Source: Sulfurovum sp. TSL1 (GTDB lineage Bacteria; Campylobacterota; Campylobacteria; Campylobacterales; Sulfurovaceae). From it: a DNA stretch of 64,000 bases. Position numbers and translations under genes: made by a program. Of this stretch, positions 43,234 through 54,472 are shown in pieces (positions within the stretch are counted from its first letter, which is position 1; every line of letters begins with the position of its first letter). Below the pieces are notes generated by a model. It ran no database searches, had not been told where the DNA came from, and was given only the letters and a program-made list of their open reading frames with translations. The stretch lies in NCBI RefSeq assembly GCF_019972135.1, contig NZ_BPFI01000001.1:665106-729105 (forward strand). Reading direction: 5' to 3'.

Positions 43234-44217
43234 CTAAAGTCTGTCGAGTGCATAATGGGCGGCTCCCAGTAACGCAGTTTCAGGATTTAAAGAGACCTTT
43301 ACCTGCATTCCCTGTAGCATCTCATTAAAGCGGCCTTTACTCAAAAATCCGTTCATAAAATGGTTATTGGCAAGTACAGGGAGGATCTTTGGGGCGATAC
43401 CACCACCGATATACACACCGCCCAGTGACATACTTTTTAAGGCAAGATTCCCGGCTTCAGCACCATAGATCTCTGAAAAAAGTCTCAGTGCCTCCATACA
43501 AAGCGGGTTGCGTTCTTTTAACGCGCATTCGCTTACCATGACACTAGGGTCTTTTCCTTCGGGTATGTTTAACATAGATGTCGGTTGTGCAGCAAAATCG
43601 CTTTCCGCTAAAAACTCATACAGTATATAGACCCCCGGACCTGACAGTATCCTTTCAAAACTGACATGCCCCGGATAACGATTACGCATCCATTTCAACA
43701 GTGCATCCTGCTGCGGTGTCAAAGGTGCAAAATCACAATGTCCTCCTTCCGAACCGATAGGATGATATGCGCTGCCGTCATAATAGAGCATCGCTTCTCC
43801 AAGTCCTGTACCTGCAGCGATGACAGCGCGATTTCCATGCATACTGCGACCTTTGGGATTGAGATCCGCAAATTCATCTTCAGGAAGATACAGCATACCA
43901 TAGGCTGTGGCTTCAAGATCGTTCAGGAGACGTACCTTTGAAATGCCCAAATGTCCCTGCAGATCCGATGTCACAATATCCCAGGGCAAATTCGTCGTAC
44001 GGCAGCGTCCTTCAATGACCGGTCCAGCGATACCAAAACATGCTGCATCTATAGATAGCAGTGAAGTCTTTTCCTTAAATAACGTGATCACCTCATTGAG
44101 ACTGCCAAATTCTCTACTGGGAAACTGATGCTGTGCAACGACATGCAACGTGTTATCTCTGAGTTCAAAAAGTGCGAGATCCGTTTTTGTACCGCCAATA
44201 TCTCCTGCCAATATCAT
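43234..44217 (-). CDS. glk: Glucokinase
   Basis: Phosphorylates free glucose with ATP, 327 residues, E. coli Glk-like. GDIGGTKTDLALF is the ATP phosphate loop, LLNDLEATAYG holds the catalytic Asp, and GTGLGEA and SEGGHCDFAP are substrate and ATP motifs. It lies 17 bases after the phosphorylase-kinase-like gene and is probably co-transcribed. In this cluster it would capture glucose released by GH57 or maltodextrin hydrolysis. Confidence 0.94.
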   Translation of the reverse strand: MILAGDIGGTKTDLALFELRDNTLHVVAQHQFPSREFGSLNEVITLFKEKTSLLSIDAACFGIAGPVIEGRCRTTNLPWDIVTSDLQGHLGISKVRLLNDLEATAYGMLYLPEDEFADLNPKGRSMHGNRAVIAAGTGLGEAMLYYDGSAYHPIGSEGGHCDFAPLTPQQDALLKWMRNRYPGHVSFERILSGPGVYILYEFLAESDFAAQPTSMLNIPEGKDPSVMVSECALKERNPLCMEALRLFSEIYGAEAGNLALKSMSLGGVYIGGGIAPKILPVLANNHFMNGFLSKGRFNEMLQGMQVKVSLNPETALLGAAHYALDRL

Positions 44218-44234
44218 GCTAACCCCCTGTACTT

Positions 44235-47200
44235 CTATACTGTAAGATCATGCAAAGCATCCTGCGGTGACAACAGAAACATAAACGCTTCCAGGAATGC
44301 TTTATCTGTTTCTACAGGTGAACGTTTATAAAATGCTTTCCAAGCTTCTGAACGATGTTCATTATAATGCAGTGAAGCACTCTCCTTTTCCCAGGATATG
44401 CGCACCGCATGACCTATGAGTACATCCATAATGAGGTCATTTTCAAGATGCAGGTCAGGGTTTTCCCTAAAAAGTCTTGCCAGGCTCTCGATCAGTTCAA
44501 TATTCAACTGACGGTAATCAGGGGCATCGATACTTTGCAAAAGTGCATCGATCTTCAAGGCAAAACTTTGTTCACCTGCGGTTGATTCCAATGTCAATTC
44601 TGAACCGATCCTGTTTTGCACATTGTATTTATCTCCGATGACCAAGCCGCTGCATTGATGTAACAAATACCATATATCCTTATAGAAAACAGGGGAAAGC
44701 GGACCTACCATACCCCTTTCATATCTCCATTGCGACCAGTCAGTGACTTTGCCAAACTCCCTAACGGTCGGACCTTCTTTCATCGATTCAAAGGAAGGTG
44801 TACCCGATGCATGTAAATTTTCATGAACAAGAAACAGTGAGACCTCTCTTTTAAATGATTTTAATACCCTATGCAAACGGTCATAAATTGCGTGAGGCGC
44901 TAAACTGAGCAACGTTTCATAAGCATCAGCCATATGCAGGTTCTCCTCCCTGCTTATCTGTCCTACAAGCAACTGAATAAAGTACCAGGTGCGAATCGTT
45001 AGCATATTTTCAAAAAGTTCAGGTTCATTTCTGATCATATATCCAAGATGTAAAATGATCTCCTGAGTCAAAACACTTTCTGCTGTATTATTACCACAAT
45101 ATAGTATGATTGTTTTAACGATATCACTACTTTCATACGGTTTTGAAAATGTCGCTTTTCCACTGTATGACCGTCCTACTGCAAGACGCTTTTGCCGTAT
45201 CACTATATCAAGCAATACATCTTCAATACGATCATCATATTTTTCGGTAAGATCAGCGATACGCCGTACCAGATTCCACTCATGACACACGGTAGCTAAT
45301 TCATAAAGATTTTGGGCGAACTGTGACAATGTGACATGTTCCTGTTCCACGTAAAATACAAAATCTGCACCCTTACGTTGCCACATTTCTTCAAGTACAT
45401 AGGTTTTATATAAACGATTTTTTTCACCCAAAAGTATCTCTATCAATACAGAGTCATCCTGATCTCTGAGATACTGTATTTCCTCCTGGTTCAAGCATTT
45501 ATGGATCTCCGTTTCCTTCAAACAGATGCCCAATCTATTATTTGTCACAATTTCTGCAGCTTGCAAGGTAAAACCGTGAATCTCTTGTATATGTTCTATA
45601 CACGCCAGACCCAATAATGTTTTCAATGGACCTGTCTGAAGAGTGATCATACCGCTCTGCTCTTTTTGTATATCATCCAATAGTCCAACCAGTGCACCGC
45701 GTTCACCATCAGAAAACATCGATTCACGAACAAAAAACGGTATGATAGGATTGCCTCTTGCATCCCACTGCATGGCAAGGAACTTTAATGATGCACGAAA
45801 ATGTTCAACTAACAATTGATTGTCAGCTGAGAAATAAAATCCATGCGGATTAAAATAATAAGGAAGAAAAACGATCTCTTCACCTCCATAGAAGTGCACC
45901 CTTGCAGTCGTCACGGTTCTTGCAACCATCAATCTCCTACCGCTTAAAGAAAGTTTTTCATTTTGACCCAAAAACGTATGAAGCATGGAGAGCTGATCAG
46001 CATGTAAGATCCGTACAGGCTTGATCTCTTCGATCGTTTCACTTTCAAAACCAAGCGCTGTCAATTTTTCTTTCACCGAAGCATTTTCAGCGATCACCGG
46101 GACCAGAGGTTTTGTACTGAAACTGTGTCCGATACGTTTGTGACGTTTGAGCGGATCTATATCTTCCGGAGTCAAAAGACCGTCAAGCATCATATCACAG
46201 AGCATATAAAGACTTTGTGCCCATACCAGAGGTATATTTTCATTGGCAACACGTATTTGACTTCCCGGATCTTCTTTTTCTGCAGAGATGCTCTCTTTGG
46301 GAACGATATAGAGTTCAGGTAAAAGTTTTGTCCCTTCCTGTTCAACAAAAAGCGGCTGCAGTTTTTTCTTCCAATGCTCGATCTCTTCTTTCTCATCACG
46401 CATCAATGCATCAAGCAGTAAATAGGTGAAAAACAGAGGCCATTCTGATTCTATGTGTTCAAATTCGCGCAACTCTGAAGGTTCATAGTGCAAGCGGTTC
46501 GGATCTTCAATACTGCTTTGATGACCATCAAGTAAAAAACGTTTACACCCGTAATTGCCAGCAAGTTTTTTGATGATCTTGTCACGCGTACGTTTGACCA
46601 ACTTTGTATCTTCAACCGCATAGGCTGGATAACCTATGATACTCAGCAGTGCTGCATCCGTCTCTTTGGAATTGGATTCTCTAGGCAGTAATCCCTGCAG
46701 TGTAAAACGGGAACGGGCGATATCACTGGGGACCACATGGATCACAGCTTCATGGTTTGGCAGATCGGCAAAAAGATTAAAACCGTCCAGGGCCTCAAGT
46801 GCTGCTTTTGCCATACCCACTGAACTGCCGTTGACTTCTGTATTTCCATGATTGATCTTATTTCCGCGCTCCCAGATACCAAAATCAGGTGTACAGTAGG
46901 TGTGGCTGATATAGTGCACCATATTTTGTACAAAATCAACCTCGTCCATCGTATAGATGATATGCAGTCCAGAAGCGGTCATTTGTGCGATCATCAATAA
47001 AAAAAGAGAGCTTGCATCAAGTTGCAAATGCCCCCATTCCTCATCTCCGACCACTGCCAAACCTGTGTGTGTACCGTACTTCGCATGCAGTGCATCTATG
47101 GGATCGTGTGTTTTTTTAAATGCTTCGATCCTGTCTGACTGTCTCATCATGGCAGTGAGCAGTCCCCGCATCAGTTTCACCACACTTTGGCTCAAGAGAT

Positions 47201-47429
47201 AGGTACGATGATGGTCAGGATCACATTTTCTATAGGCAAGTGCGAGTCCCCAGACACTCAAAATGCTGTACACATTATCTCTTACCCAGGCATCGGTATA
47301 ATCCCCATGGGCATTTACCGCCGTACTTGCAGGTAACAGCCCGGTGATAGGGTCTTGCCGTGAGAGGATGATCTTGTCAACAACCAGAAAATGTCGATCA
47401 AGTGTAGCCTGAAGTGTATCTTGATTCAT
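44235..47429 (-). CDS. Phosphorylase kinase alpha/beta-subunit homologue (GH15-like)
   Basis: 1064 residues from ATG 47429 (AAAGGTGAG upstream; a GTG at 47438 lies inside that site). Residues 30-330 closely follow the glucoamylase-like N-terminal domain of animal phosphorylase kinase alpha: GLLPAS, DAWVRDNVYSIL, QSVVKLMRGLL, DALHAKYGT, VVGDEEWGHLQLDASSL, IAQMTASGLHII, SSVGMAKAALEALD, SIEDPNRLHYEP. The C-terminal ~110-residue region from about 901 (GPLSPVFYKDIWYLLHQCSGL; DYRQLNIELIESL) also matches the kinase subunit C-terminus. There is no kinase domain and no CaaX end. It lies between glgP and glk, so a role in glycogen turnover, regulatory or hydrolytic, is inferred. Confidence 0.88.
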   Translation of the reverse strand: MNQDTLQATLDRHFLVVDKIILSRQDPITGLLPASTAVNAHGDYTDAWVRDNVYSILSVWGLALAYRKCDPDHHRTYLLSQSVVKLMRGLLTAMMRQSDRIEAFKKTHDPIDALHAKYGTHTGLAVVGDEEWGHLQLDASSLFLLMIAQMTASGLHIIYTMDEVDFVQNMVHYISHTYCTPDFGIWERGNKINHGNTEVNGSSVGMAKAALEALDGFNLFADLPNHEAVIHVVPSDIARSRFTLQGLLPRESNSKETDAALLSIIGYPAYAVEDTKLVKRTRDKIIKKLAGNYGCKRFLLDGHQSSIEDPNRLHYEPSELREFEHIESEWPLFFTYLLLDALMRDEKEEIEHWKKKLQPLFVEQEGTKLLPELYIVPKESISAEKEDPGSQIRVANENIPLVWAQSLYMLCDMMLDGLLTPEDIDPLKRHKRIGHSFSTKPLVPVIAENASVKEKLTALGFESETIEEIKPVRILHADQLSMLHTFLGQNEKLSLSGRRLMVARTVTTARVHFYGGEEIVFLPYYFNPHGFYFSADNQLLVEHFRASLKFLAMQWDARGNPIIPFFVRESMFSDGERGALVGLLDDIQKEQSGMITLQTGPLKTLLGLACIEHIQEIHGFTLQAAEIVTNNRLGICLKETEIHKCLNQEEIQYLRDQDDSVLIEILLGEKNRLYKTYVLEEMWQRKGADFVFYVEQEHVTLSQFAQNLYELATVCHEWNLVRRIADLTEKYDDRIEDVLLDIVIRQKRLAVGRSYSGKATFSKPYESSDIVKTIILYCGNNTAESVLTQEIILHLGYMIRNEPELFENMLTIRTWYFIQLLVGQISREENLHMADAYETLLSLAPHAIYDRLHRVLKSFKREVSLFLVHENLHASGTPSFESMKEGPTVREFGKVTDWSQWRYERGMVGPLSPVFYKDIWYLLHQCSGLVIGDKYNVQNRIGSELTLESTAGEQSFALKIDALLQSIDAPDYRQLNIELIESLARLFRENPDLHLENDLIMDVLIGHAVRISWEKESASLHYNEHRSEAWKAFYKRSPVETDKAFLEAFMFLLSPQDALHDLTV

Positions 47430-47504
47430 ATATCTCACCTTTTACAGCATACTATGCATGAGTTCAGCTTATGTAACTATAGTACATTTTTATTACTTAA
47501 GCTA

Positions 47505-47510
47505 ATTATA
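47505..47510 (-). promoter_or_regulatory. -10 box for PhK-like/glk unit
   Basis: TATAAT on the minus strand about 76 bases before the ATG at 47429, in the 126-base gap after the glycogen phosphorylase homologue. Confidence 0.4.
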
Positions 47511-47555
47511 ATCCAATTTTGGAAGAAAAGCATAATAGTATTGTTTCAATTTTAA

Positions 47556-49237
47556 TCAGGAGATAGTACACTCTTCCTCATCATCATACATCCTCTTATA
47601 GTATTGGTGTGCCATACGGGTTGAATTAAATTCTCGCACTACATCATTCATAGCATATTTCATAATTTTTACCCATGCCTTCATGTTATTATAATGCAAG
47701 GGTAAAATAACGTTTTCAAGTTTATCCATCATCGCTTTATGATCATGATAATCTTGCTCATGGGTAGGTAAAGAAGCATCTGCTGTTTCTATAGAAAATG
47801 CATTTACTCCGTCTTTGGCAAATTCTGGATGCCATCCGTCATTGATAGAAAAATGGATCGAAGCATTCATACTTGCGGACATACCACTTGTACCACTGGC
47901 TTCACGTGTTCGACGTGGTGTATTAAGCCATATATCACTTCCTTGTTTAAGCATTTTAGAAAGGTTTAACTCATAACCGGTCAGCACAGCCATATTTTTA
48001 TAGCCATGGCTCAACTCAATAAGTTCATTAAACATATTGATGGCACCCGCATCATTAGGATAAGGTTTTCCTGCCCATATAACCTGTACAGGATATGTTG
48101 TGTTATGCATTAGATTATGAAAGCGTTCAAAATCATAAATGAGTAATTCTGGACGTTTGTAGTCAACAAAACGACGTGCCCAGACTATGGTTATGATATC
48201 AGCAGAAAACACTTTTCCTGTTTGATTGGATACCTCCTCAAAAAGAATTTTTTTAAGGTGTTTTTTACGTGCAATAATTCCGTAGTCTTCATGCTCTTCC
48301 AGTGCTCTTAGTAATGGTTTATCCACCCAGAATCTACGATTTTGTGCATTGGTAATCCCAATTATCTTACATCGTCCATCAACATTTTTCCACATTTCGT
48401 TTGCGACTTTTTCATGTATTTTAGATACAGCATTGGCACGTTTAGATGTTTTCAATGCACCGATTGTTAAACTGAAATTTTCATCATAATAATGAAGTTC
48501 AGCTTGGATCTTTTTTAGAGAATGTCCGTTAAAAAATCCCATTTGGGCTAAAAAATAGACATTGTGTTCTTCATTTCCTGCCTTTTCGGGAGTATGTGTC
48601 GTAAATACCACATGTTCACGCACTGCATCAAACGTTTTATATGTATTTAACAACTCAAATACCAATGGTAATGCATGTCCCTCATTCATATGATAAACAT
48701 CGACTTCCTGATTGAGTGATTCGAGTGCTTTCACACCACCGATCCCCAAAACAATTTCTTGTGCTACACGTGTTTCTTCATTTGGATCATAAAGTCTATG
48801 TGTGATAGTACGGGAAAGAAAATCATTTTCAGGAATATCTGTTGTGAGTAAAATAAGCGGTGCAGAACCGAACACACTGCTAGGCATGACTAGTACCTTC
48901 ACTTGGACAGGTTGACCATGGACGTTTACGGTTACTCTCACTTCAGGATCTTCAAGAAAAGAATAGAATTTACGGGTATATTTTATATCTAAAGTGCGAT
49001 CTTTATGCCGATCCTGGTCATAATAACCATAACTCCAAAGTATACCCACACCAACCATATGCTGTTCAAGGTCATATGCACTACGCATATGAGATCCTGC
49101 CAAAAATCCCAATCCGCCAGAATAAATTTTCAGCGATTGATCTATCGCAAATTCCATTGAGAAATAAGCTACTTTTGTTGCATATTGGCTGTTAATTTCA
49201 TAATGCACCAAATCTTTCATTCTATTTTTTCCTAACA

Positions 49238-49238
<1 letters not shown>
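47556..49238 (-). CDS. glgP: GT35 alpha-glucan phosphorylase homologue lacking the PLP lysine
   Basis: 560 residues, short (TIGR02094-type) alpha-glucan phosphorylase. Family motifs are clear: SGGLGFLAGSHMRSA, VYHMNEGHALPL, FTTHTPEKAGNE, FVDYKRPELL and IWLNTPRRTREASGTSGM. The next residue, normally the PLP-binding Lys (GMKA), is Ser454 (codon TCC, 47877-47879), and the following Asn-Gly is Asn-Ala. Without that Lys the cofactor cannot form its usual Schiff base, so phosphorolysis is doubtful. ATG 49238 overlaps the stop of a gap remnant; ATG 49220 with AGGA 9 bases upstream is an alternative start. Confidence 0.85.
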
Positions 49239-49342
<104 letters not shown>

Positions 49343-49374
49343 CTATTGAATCTATCTAAAAAACGCTAAAATAA

Positions 49375-49380
49375 CATAAT
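49375..49380 (+). promoter_or_regulatory. Candidate -10 box for pgm
   Basis: CATAAT 23 bases before the pgm ATG, followed by AAAGG at 49393-49397. Weak match; assigned by position. Confidence 0.3.
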
Positions 49381-49402
49381 TAATTCTTCTTAAAGGTAAA
49401 CA

Positions 49403-51037
49403 ATGCGTCTTCATCCCTATGCTGGAAAACTGGCACCGAAATCAATGCTTGTAAATGTGCCTGAACTCATCAGTGATTACTATACTAAGATTCCCGATAC
49501 ACAAGACAGAGCCCAGTGTATCAGCTTCGGAACCTCTGGGCACCGTGGTTCTTCACTGCATAAAAGCTTTAACGAGATGCATATTTTTGCTGTGACACAG
49601 GCTGTCTGTGACTACCGTAAACAAGCAGGCATTGGGGGGAAACTCTTTATGGGTATGGATACCCATGCACTCTCCTATCCGGCACAACTCACTGCCATTG
49701 AAGTCCTGGCAGCCAATGGTGTCGATCTCTATATCGCCGAAGAGTTTGGCTATACACCCACACCTGTCATATCGCATGCTATTTTGACACACAATGCAAA
49801 AGGCGGACCGCTCTGTGACGGTATCGTGATCACACCCTCACATAACCCACCGGCATACGGAGGATTTAAATACAATCCTCCGCATGGCGGACCCGCAGAT
49901 ACAGATGTAACGGATTGGATCGAAGCCCGTGCCAATGAAATTTTAGAAAATGACCTGCATGATGTCAAAAGAACACCCCTTGAAGAGGCCTTAAATGCAA
50001 AGAATGTCACCCAGTATGACTATGTGACGCCTTATGTAGATGATCTTGAGAATGTGATAGATATGGATGCCATTGCTGCATCAGGAATTCTCATCGGTGC
50101 AGATGCCATGGGTGGATCGGGTATGGCATATTATGCTGCGATCAAAGCACGTTATGGACTCAATATGGAAATATTTCACGACACATTGGACGCTACCTTC
50201 TCTTTTATGCACTGTGACAAGGATGGTAAGATCCGTATGGATTGTTCTTCCCCTTATGCGATGGCAGGGCTGATAGCTCTCAAAGAAAAGTATGACATTG
50301 CGTTTGGAAACGATACGGATTTTGACCGTCACGGCATTGTCACCCAAAGTGTCGGTCTTATGAACCCCAACCATTACCTCAGTGTCGCCATCAGCTATCT
50401 GGCACAGAACCGTCCTGAATGGAAAAGTGACCTGGGTATAGGCAAAACACTCGTAAGCAGCTCTATGATAGACCGTGTCGCCAATGACTTAGACAAAAAA
50501 GTGATCGAAGTACCCGTCGGTTTTAAATGGTTCGTTGATGGTCTTACCACCGGCACTCTCTTCTTCGGAGGAGAAGAGAGTGCCGGTGCAAGCTTTTTAC
50601 GTAAAAACGGTTCGGTGTGGAGCACCGACAAGGACGGTATCATCATGACACTTCTGGCTGCTGAGATACTGGCCGTGACAGGAAAAGATCCCGGTGTGCA
50701 TTATCAGGAACTGACCCAAAAGTTCGGAGCGCCTATCTACGCACGTATCGATGCACCTGCGGATGCCCGGCAGAGAAGCATCCTTAAAAAACTCTCCCCG
50801 GATGATGTAAAGGAAAAAGTACTTGCAGGTGAGCCTATTGAAGCGATACTGACCAATGCCCCGGGTAACGGCGCTGCCATAGGCGGACTGAAAGTGGTAG
50901 CAAAGAACGGATGGTTTGCACTCCGCCCCTCAGGAACGGAACCGATCTACAAGATCTATGCCGAGAGTTTCATCGATGAAGCGCATCTCAAACAGATACA
51001 GCAAGAAGCACAGGCCATGGTCAGTAAGCTTTTTTAG
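49403..51037 (+). CDS. pgm: Phosphoglucomutase
   Basis: Interconverts glucose 1-phosphate and glucose 6-phosphate, 544 residues, alpha-D-glucose-specific bacterial type. FGTSGHRG at the start, the phosphoserine loop TPSHNPP, metal loop [10 protein letters not shown], sugar loop GGEESAG and phosphate loop RPSGTEP are all intact. It is the only plus-strand gene in the 32-kb carbohydrate island. It joins glycogen, glucosylglycerate and ED/EMP pathways. Convergent with glgB, 28 bases apart. Confidence 0.96.
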   Translation: MRLHPYAGKLAPKSMLVNVPELISDYYTKIPDTQDRAQCISFGTSGHRGSSLHKSFNEMHIFAVTQAVCDYRKQAGIGGKLFMGMDTHALSYPAQLTAIEVLAANGVDLYIAEEFGYTPTPVISHAILTHNAKGGPLCDGIVITPSHNPPAYGGFKYNPPHGGPADTDVTDWIEARANEILENDLHDVKRTPLEEALNAKNVTQYDYVTPYVDDLENVIDMDAIAASGILIGADAMGGSGMAYYAAIKARYGLNMEIFHDTLDATFSFMHCDKDGKIRMDCSSPYAMAGLIALKEKYDIAFGNDTDFDRHGIVTQSVGLMNPNHYLSVAISYLAQNRPEWKSDLGIGKTLVSSSMIDRVANDLDKKVIEVPVGFKWFVDGLTTGTLFFGGEESAGASFLRKNGSVWSTDKDGIIMTLLAAEILAVTGKDPGVHYQELTQKFGAPIYARIDAPADARQRSILKKLSPDDVKEKVLAGEPIEAILTNAPGNGAAIGGLKVVAKNGWFALRPSGTEPIYKIYAESFIDEAHLKQIQQEAQAMVSKLF

Positions 51038-51065
51038 GTTCTTATATCAGGTACAAACCTCTTCT

Positions 51066-52985
51066 TTATACTTTTTTCAAGTAGATCACACCCAAAGGCG
51101 GCAGTGTCAGAGTGATCGCATATTCACGTCCGTGCATCGGTTCTTTGACCGCTGTAAGCGGTCCAACATTGCCGATATTCCACCCCTCATAAACACTGGA
51201 CTGAGAGTTAAATATCTCCACATACTCACCTTCATAAGGCACACCGATCCTATAGTTCTCCCACGTCTCATCTGCAAAGTTGCACACGACATAGACTGTC
51301 TCATCAGGGAGATCACTTTTACGCATAAAGCTGATACAGTTATGCTGATAATCCCCGTCATCTATCCACTCAAAACCGGCATGCTTTTCATCGTGCTGGT
51401 AGAAAGCACGTTCATTGCGATAGAGCAGGTTAAGGTCACTGAGCATCTTTTGCAGTTTGGCATGGTAGGGATCTTCAAGAAGATGCCAATCAATACTTTC
51501 CTCAAAATTCCACTCACTGTACTGGGCGATATCTCCTCCCATAAAAAGAAGTTTTTTGCCCGGATGAGCCATCATATACGCATACATGGTTCTCAGATTG
51601 GCAAACTTCTGATTGGTGTCTCCGGGCATCTTGTTGATCAGAGAACCTTTCATATGTACCACTTCATCGTGACTGAGAGGCAGCATAAAATGCTCATCAA
51701 ACGCATACCATAGGCTGAACGTGAGCTGATGGTGATGATGCTGACGATGAATCGGATCATAACTCATGTACTTAAGCGTATCATGCATCCACCCCATATT
51801 CCATTTAAACCCAAACCCCAGACCACCGATACTTGTAGGTCGTGTGACCATCGGCCATGCTGTGGATTCTTCAGCGATCATCATAATATCAGAGAATTGG
51901 GCATAAACGCTTTCATTGAGTTTACGTAAAAATGCCACCGCTTCAAGGTTTTCATTTCCCCCGTTGACATTGGGTGTCCACTCCCCCTCTTTTCTGGCAT
52001 AGTTCAGATACAACATGGAAGCCACAGCATCCACACGAATCCCGTCAATGTGGTATTTGTCAAGCCAGAACATGGCTGAGGAGATAAGAAATGATTTGAC
52101 TTCGTTACGCCCATAGTTAAAGATATAACTTCCCCATTCAGGATGAAAACCCTTTTGCAGGTCTTCGTGTTCATAGAGTGCCGTACCGTCAAAGTTGACA
52201 AGTCCATGCATATCTACGGCAAAATGGGAAGGCACCCAGTCCATAATGACACCAAATCCGTTCTCATGCAAGACATCAATGAGATACATGAGATCTTGAG
52301 GCTCACCAAAACGCGCCGTAGCGGAAAAATACCCTGTGACCTGATACCCCCATGAACCAAAATACGGATACTCCGTTAAAGGCATGAACTCCACATGGGT
52401 ATAATGCATTTGTTTGAGGTACGCCAGAAGTTCTACGGCCAATTCTCTGTAGCTGAGATAACGATTCTCTTCTTCTACCTTTCGCTTCCATGAACCAAGG
52501 TGCATTTCATACACGCTGACCGGAGCATCATGAGCATTGACCTTATGGCGTGTTTTCATCCACGTGTCATCCTGCCAGTCATACCCGTCGATGTTCCAGA
52601 TACGGGAGGCTGACTTGGAAGGTTTTTCTGAGAAAAAAGCAAAAGGGTCGCTCTTGTCATGGACAATATGATGGAACTTTGAGACGATATGGTACTTATA
52701 GGTCAGCCCCTGCTCCACACCTTCAATAAAACCTTCCCAGATACCAGAGTCATCTTCCCGTAATTTAAGAGGGTGACTATCGGTTGCATAGGCATTAAAA
52801 TCACCGCGTACGCTCACACTCTGTGCATTGGGTGCCCACACAGCAAAGTGCACTCCGTCCAGGCCTTCATGCTGCATGGTATGCGCACCGAATTTTTCAT
52901 AGAGTTTCGTATGATTTCCTTCTTTGAACAGATAGATATCAAGATCACTCAATGTTGATACATTGTAATGCATAGCATATGTCAT
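51066..52985 (-). CDS. glgB: 1,4-alpha-glucan branching enzyme
   Basis: 639 residues: N-terminal CBM48 (about 30-125), GH13_9 catalytic barrel and C-terminal beta domain. It lacks the extra N1 domain of the 728-residue E. coli enzyme. WGYQVTGYF, IDGIRVDAVASML (nucleophile Asp), MIAEESTAWP (acid/base Glu) and LPLSHDEVVH are the four GH13 regions. It overlaps glgA by four bases and is the last gene of the eight-gene glycogen operon. Confidence 0.96.
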   Translation of the reverse strand: MTYAMHYNVSTLSDLDIYLFKEGNHTKLYEKFGAHTMQHEGLDGVHFAVWAPNAQSVSVRGDFNAYATDSHPLKLREDDSGIWEGFIEGVEQGLTYKYHIVSKFHHIVHDKSDPFAFFSEKPSKSASRIWNIDGYDWQDDTWMKTRHKVNAHDAPVSVYEMHLGSWKRKVEEENRYLSYRELAVELLAYLKQMHYTHVEFMPLTEYPYFGSWGYQVTGYFSATARFGEPQDLMYLIDVLHENGFGVIMDWVPSHFAVDMHGLVNFDGTALYEHEDLQKGFHPEWGSYIFNYGRNEVKSFLISSAMFWLDKYHIDGIRVDAVASMLYLNYARKEGEWTPNVNGGNENLEAVAFLRKLNESVYAQFSDIMMIAEESTAWPMVTRPTSIGGLGFGFKWNMGWMHDTLKYMSYDPIHRQHHHHQLTFSLWYAFDEHFMLPLSHDEVVHMKGSLINKMPGDTNQKFANLRTMYAYMMAHPGKKLLFMGGDIAQYSEWNFEESIDWHLLEDPYHAKLQKMLSDLNLLYRNERAFYQHDEKHAGFEWIDDGDYQHNCISFMRKSDLPDETVYVVCNFADETWENYRIGVPYEGEYVEIFNSQSSVYEGWNIGNVGPLTAVKEPMHGREYAITLTLPPLGVIYLKKV

Positions 52986-54472
52986 TTGTGCTCCTTGCTT
53001 TTAAGACGGCCCTGAATAATATGACGATAGAGGTCTTCATAACCGTGTGCAGCTTCTTCCCAGTTAAAACGCTTTGACATCGCATGATGCTGGAGTTGTT
53101 TGAAAGCGGATCTCTCATGATACCAGGTATCGACTGCCCATTGTACCGTTCCTATCAATGCCTCAGGGGTTGCGTTGTAAAACTTGAACCCTGTTCCGCT
53201 TTGATCTGCACTGTTATAATTTTCTATGGTATCATCCAATCCGCCCGTCGCATGTACGATTGGCAGGGTGCCGTAACGCAGACTGTAGATCTGATTGAGT
53301 CCGCAGGGTTCAAAAAGCGAAGGCATAAGGAACATATCACTGCCTGCTTCGATCTTATGGGCAAGGTCATTGCGGTATCCGATATAACAGGCGAATTTTT
53401 CAGGATATTTGGATGCACATTCTGAGAAAAAGTGCTCTGCCCACTTCTCTCCTGTACCCAACAGTACGATCTGAATATCCATTTTCATCAATGCTTCCAT
53501 CGCAGCTGAGAACAGGGTAATACCTTTTTGTTCCACAAGACGGCCGACCAGGCCTATGAGCGGTATTTCGTTTTGCTGTGGGAGATCGAACTCTTTTTGC
53601 AAAGCTGTTTTACAGAGTGCCTTGCCCGAAAGCTCATCCAGATCATAGGTCGCAGGAATGAAAGTGTCTACGGCAGGGCTCCACTCTTCATAATCTATCC
53701 CGTTGAGGATACCGTAGAGCTTATATGCCTTTGCATCGATAAGCCTGTCCAGCCCACACCCAAACTCCGGTGTACGTATCTCCTGGGCATATTTCTGACT
53801 CACTGCATTGATGGCATCCGCATGTACGATACCGCCTTTAAGCAGATTGATACTGTCAAACTCTTCGAGTTCATCTGCGTTAAAGTGCTCCCATCCTACA
53901 CCCAGCACATCCATTGCACCTTTGTAAAATTTACCTTGGTACTGCAAATTATGGATGGTCAAAAGTGATCCGGTGTATTTAAAGTCAGGATCAAATGCAT
54001 AGGTCGTATTGAGCAAGACCGGTATGGCTGCTGTATGCCAGTCATTGGCATGGATCACGTCGGGTCTGAAATGCAGCTTTTTGGCTAACTGCATCACCGC
54101 TTTGGAGAAAAAGATAAAGCGATTGTCATTGTCCTCATAGCCCTTTCCCTCTTCATCATATAACCCTTTTCGTCCAAAAAAACCTTCATGCTCTATGAAG
54201 TAGACAGGAACATCACTCCCGGGCAGCGTACTTTCATACACACCTGCCCACACTTCCCCCATACTGCCCATGGGAACACCCAGGGAACCTTTAAGTGCTT
54301 TCAATCCATACTTTTCTTTATCTACAATATAATAACGGGGCATCACCACACGCACATCATGCCCCAAAGCCCGAAGTGCTTTGGGAAGTGCGCCGGCAAC
54401 ATCTGCCAAACCGCCGCTCTTTGCAAAAGGAACCACTTCTGAGGCTGCCAGTAAGATATGTAACTTATCCAC
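52982..54472 (-). CDS. glgA: Glycogen synthase (copy 1)
   Basis: GT5 starch/glycogen synthase, 496 residues. The N-terminal KSGGLADVAGALPKAL is the ADP-glucose-binding loop, HANDWHTA is a conserved mid-domain motif, and LFEPCGLNQIYSLRYGTLP is the C-terminal catalytic segment. It overlaps the second glgA by 8 bases and glgB by 4. The full set of motifs suggests an active polymerising enzyme. Confidence 0.95.
   Translation of the reverse strand: MDKLHILLAASEVVPFAKSGGLADVAGALPKALRALGHDVRVVMPRYYIVDKEKYGLKALKGSLGVPMGSMGEVWAGVYESTLPGSDVPVYFIEHEGFFGRKGLYDEEGKGYEDNDNRFIFFSKAVMQLAKKLHFRPDVIHANDWHTAAIPVLLNTTYAFDPDFKYTGSLLTIHNLQYQGKFYKGAMDVLGVGWEHFNADELEEFDSINLLKGGIVHADAINAVSQKYAQEIRTPEFGCGLDRLIDAKAYKLYGILNGIDYEEWSPAVDTFIPATYDLDELSGKALCKTALQKEFDLPQQNEIPLIGLVGRLVEQKGITLFSAAMEALMKMDIQIVLLGTGEKWAEHFFSECASKYPEKFACYIGYRNDLAHKIEAGSDMFLMPSLFEPCGLNQIYSLRYGTLPIVHATGGLDDTIENYNSADQSGTGFKFYNATPEALIGTVQWAVDTWYHERSAFKQLQHHAMSKRFNWEEAAHGYEDLYRHIIQGRLKSKEHK

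Noticed and set aside
14045-47440. Shared 15-base string GGTGAGATATATGAA at the starts of the SdiA-like lipoprotein and the PhK-like gene
   Set aside because: It is explained by similar ribosome-site and start-codon context; the genes are unrelated and no further similarity extends from it.
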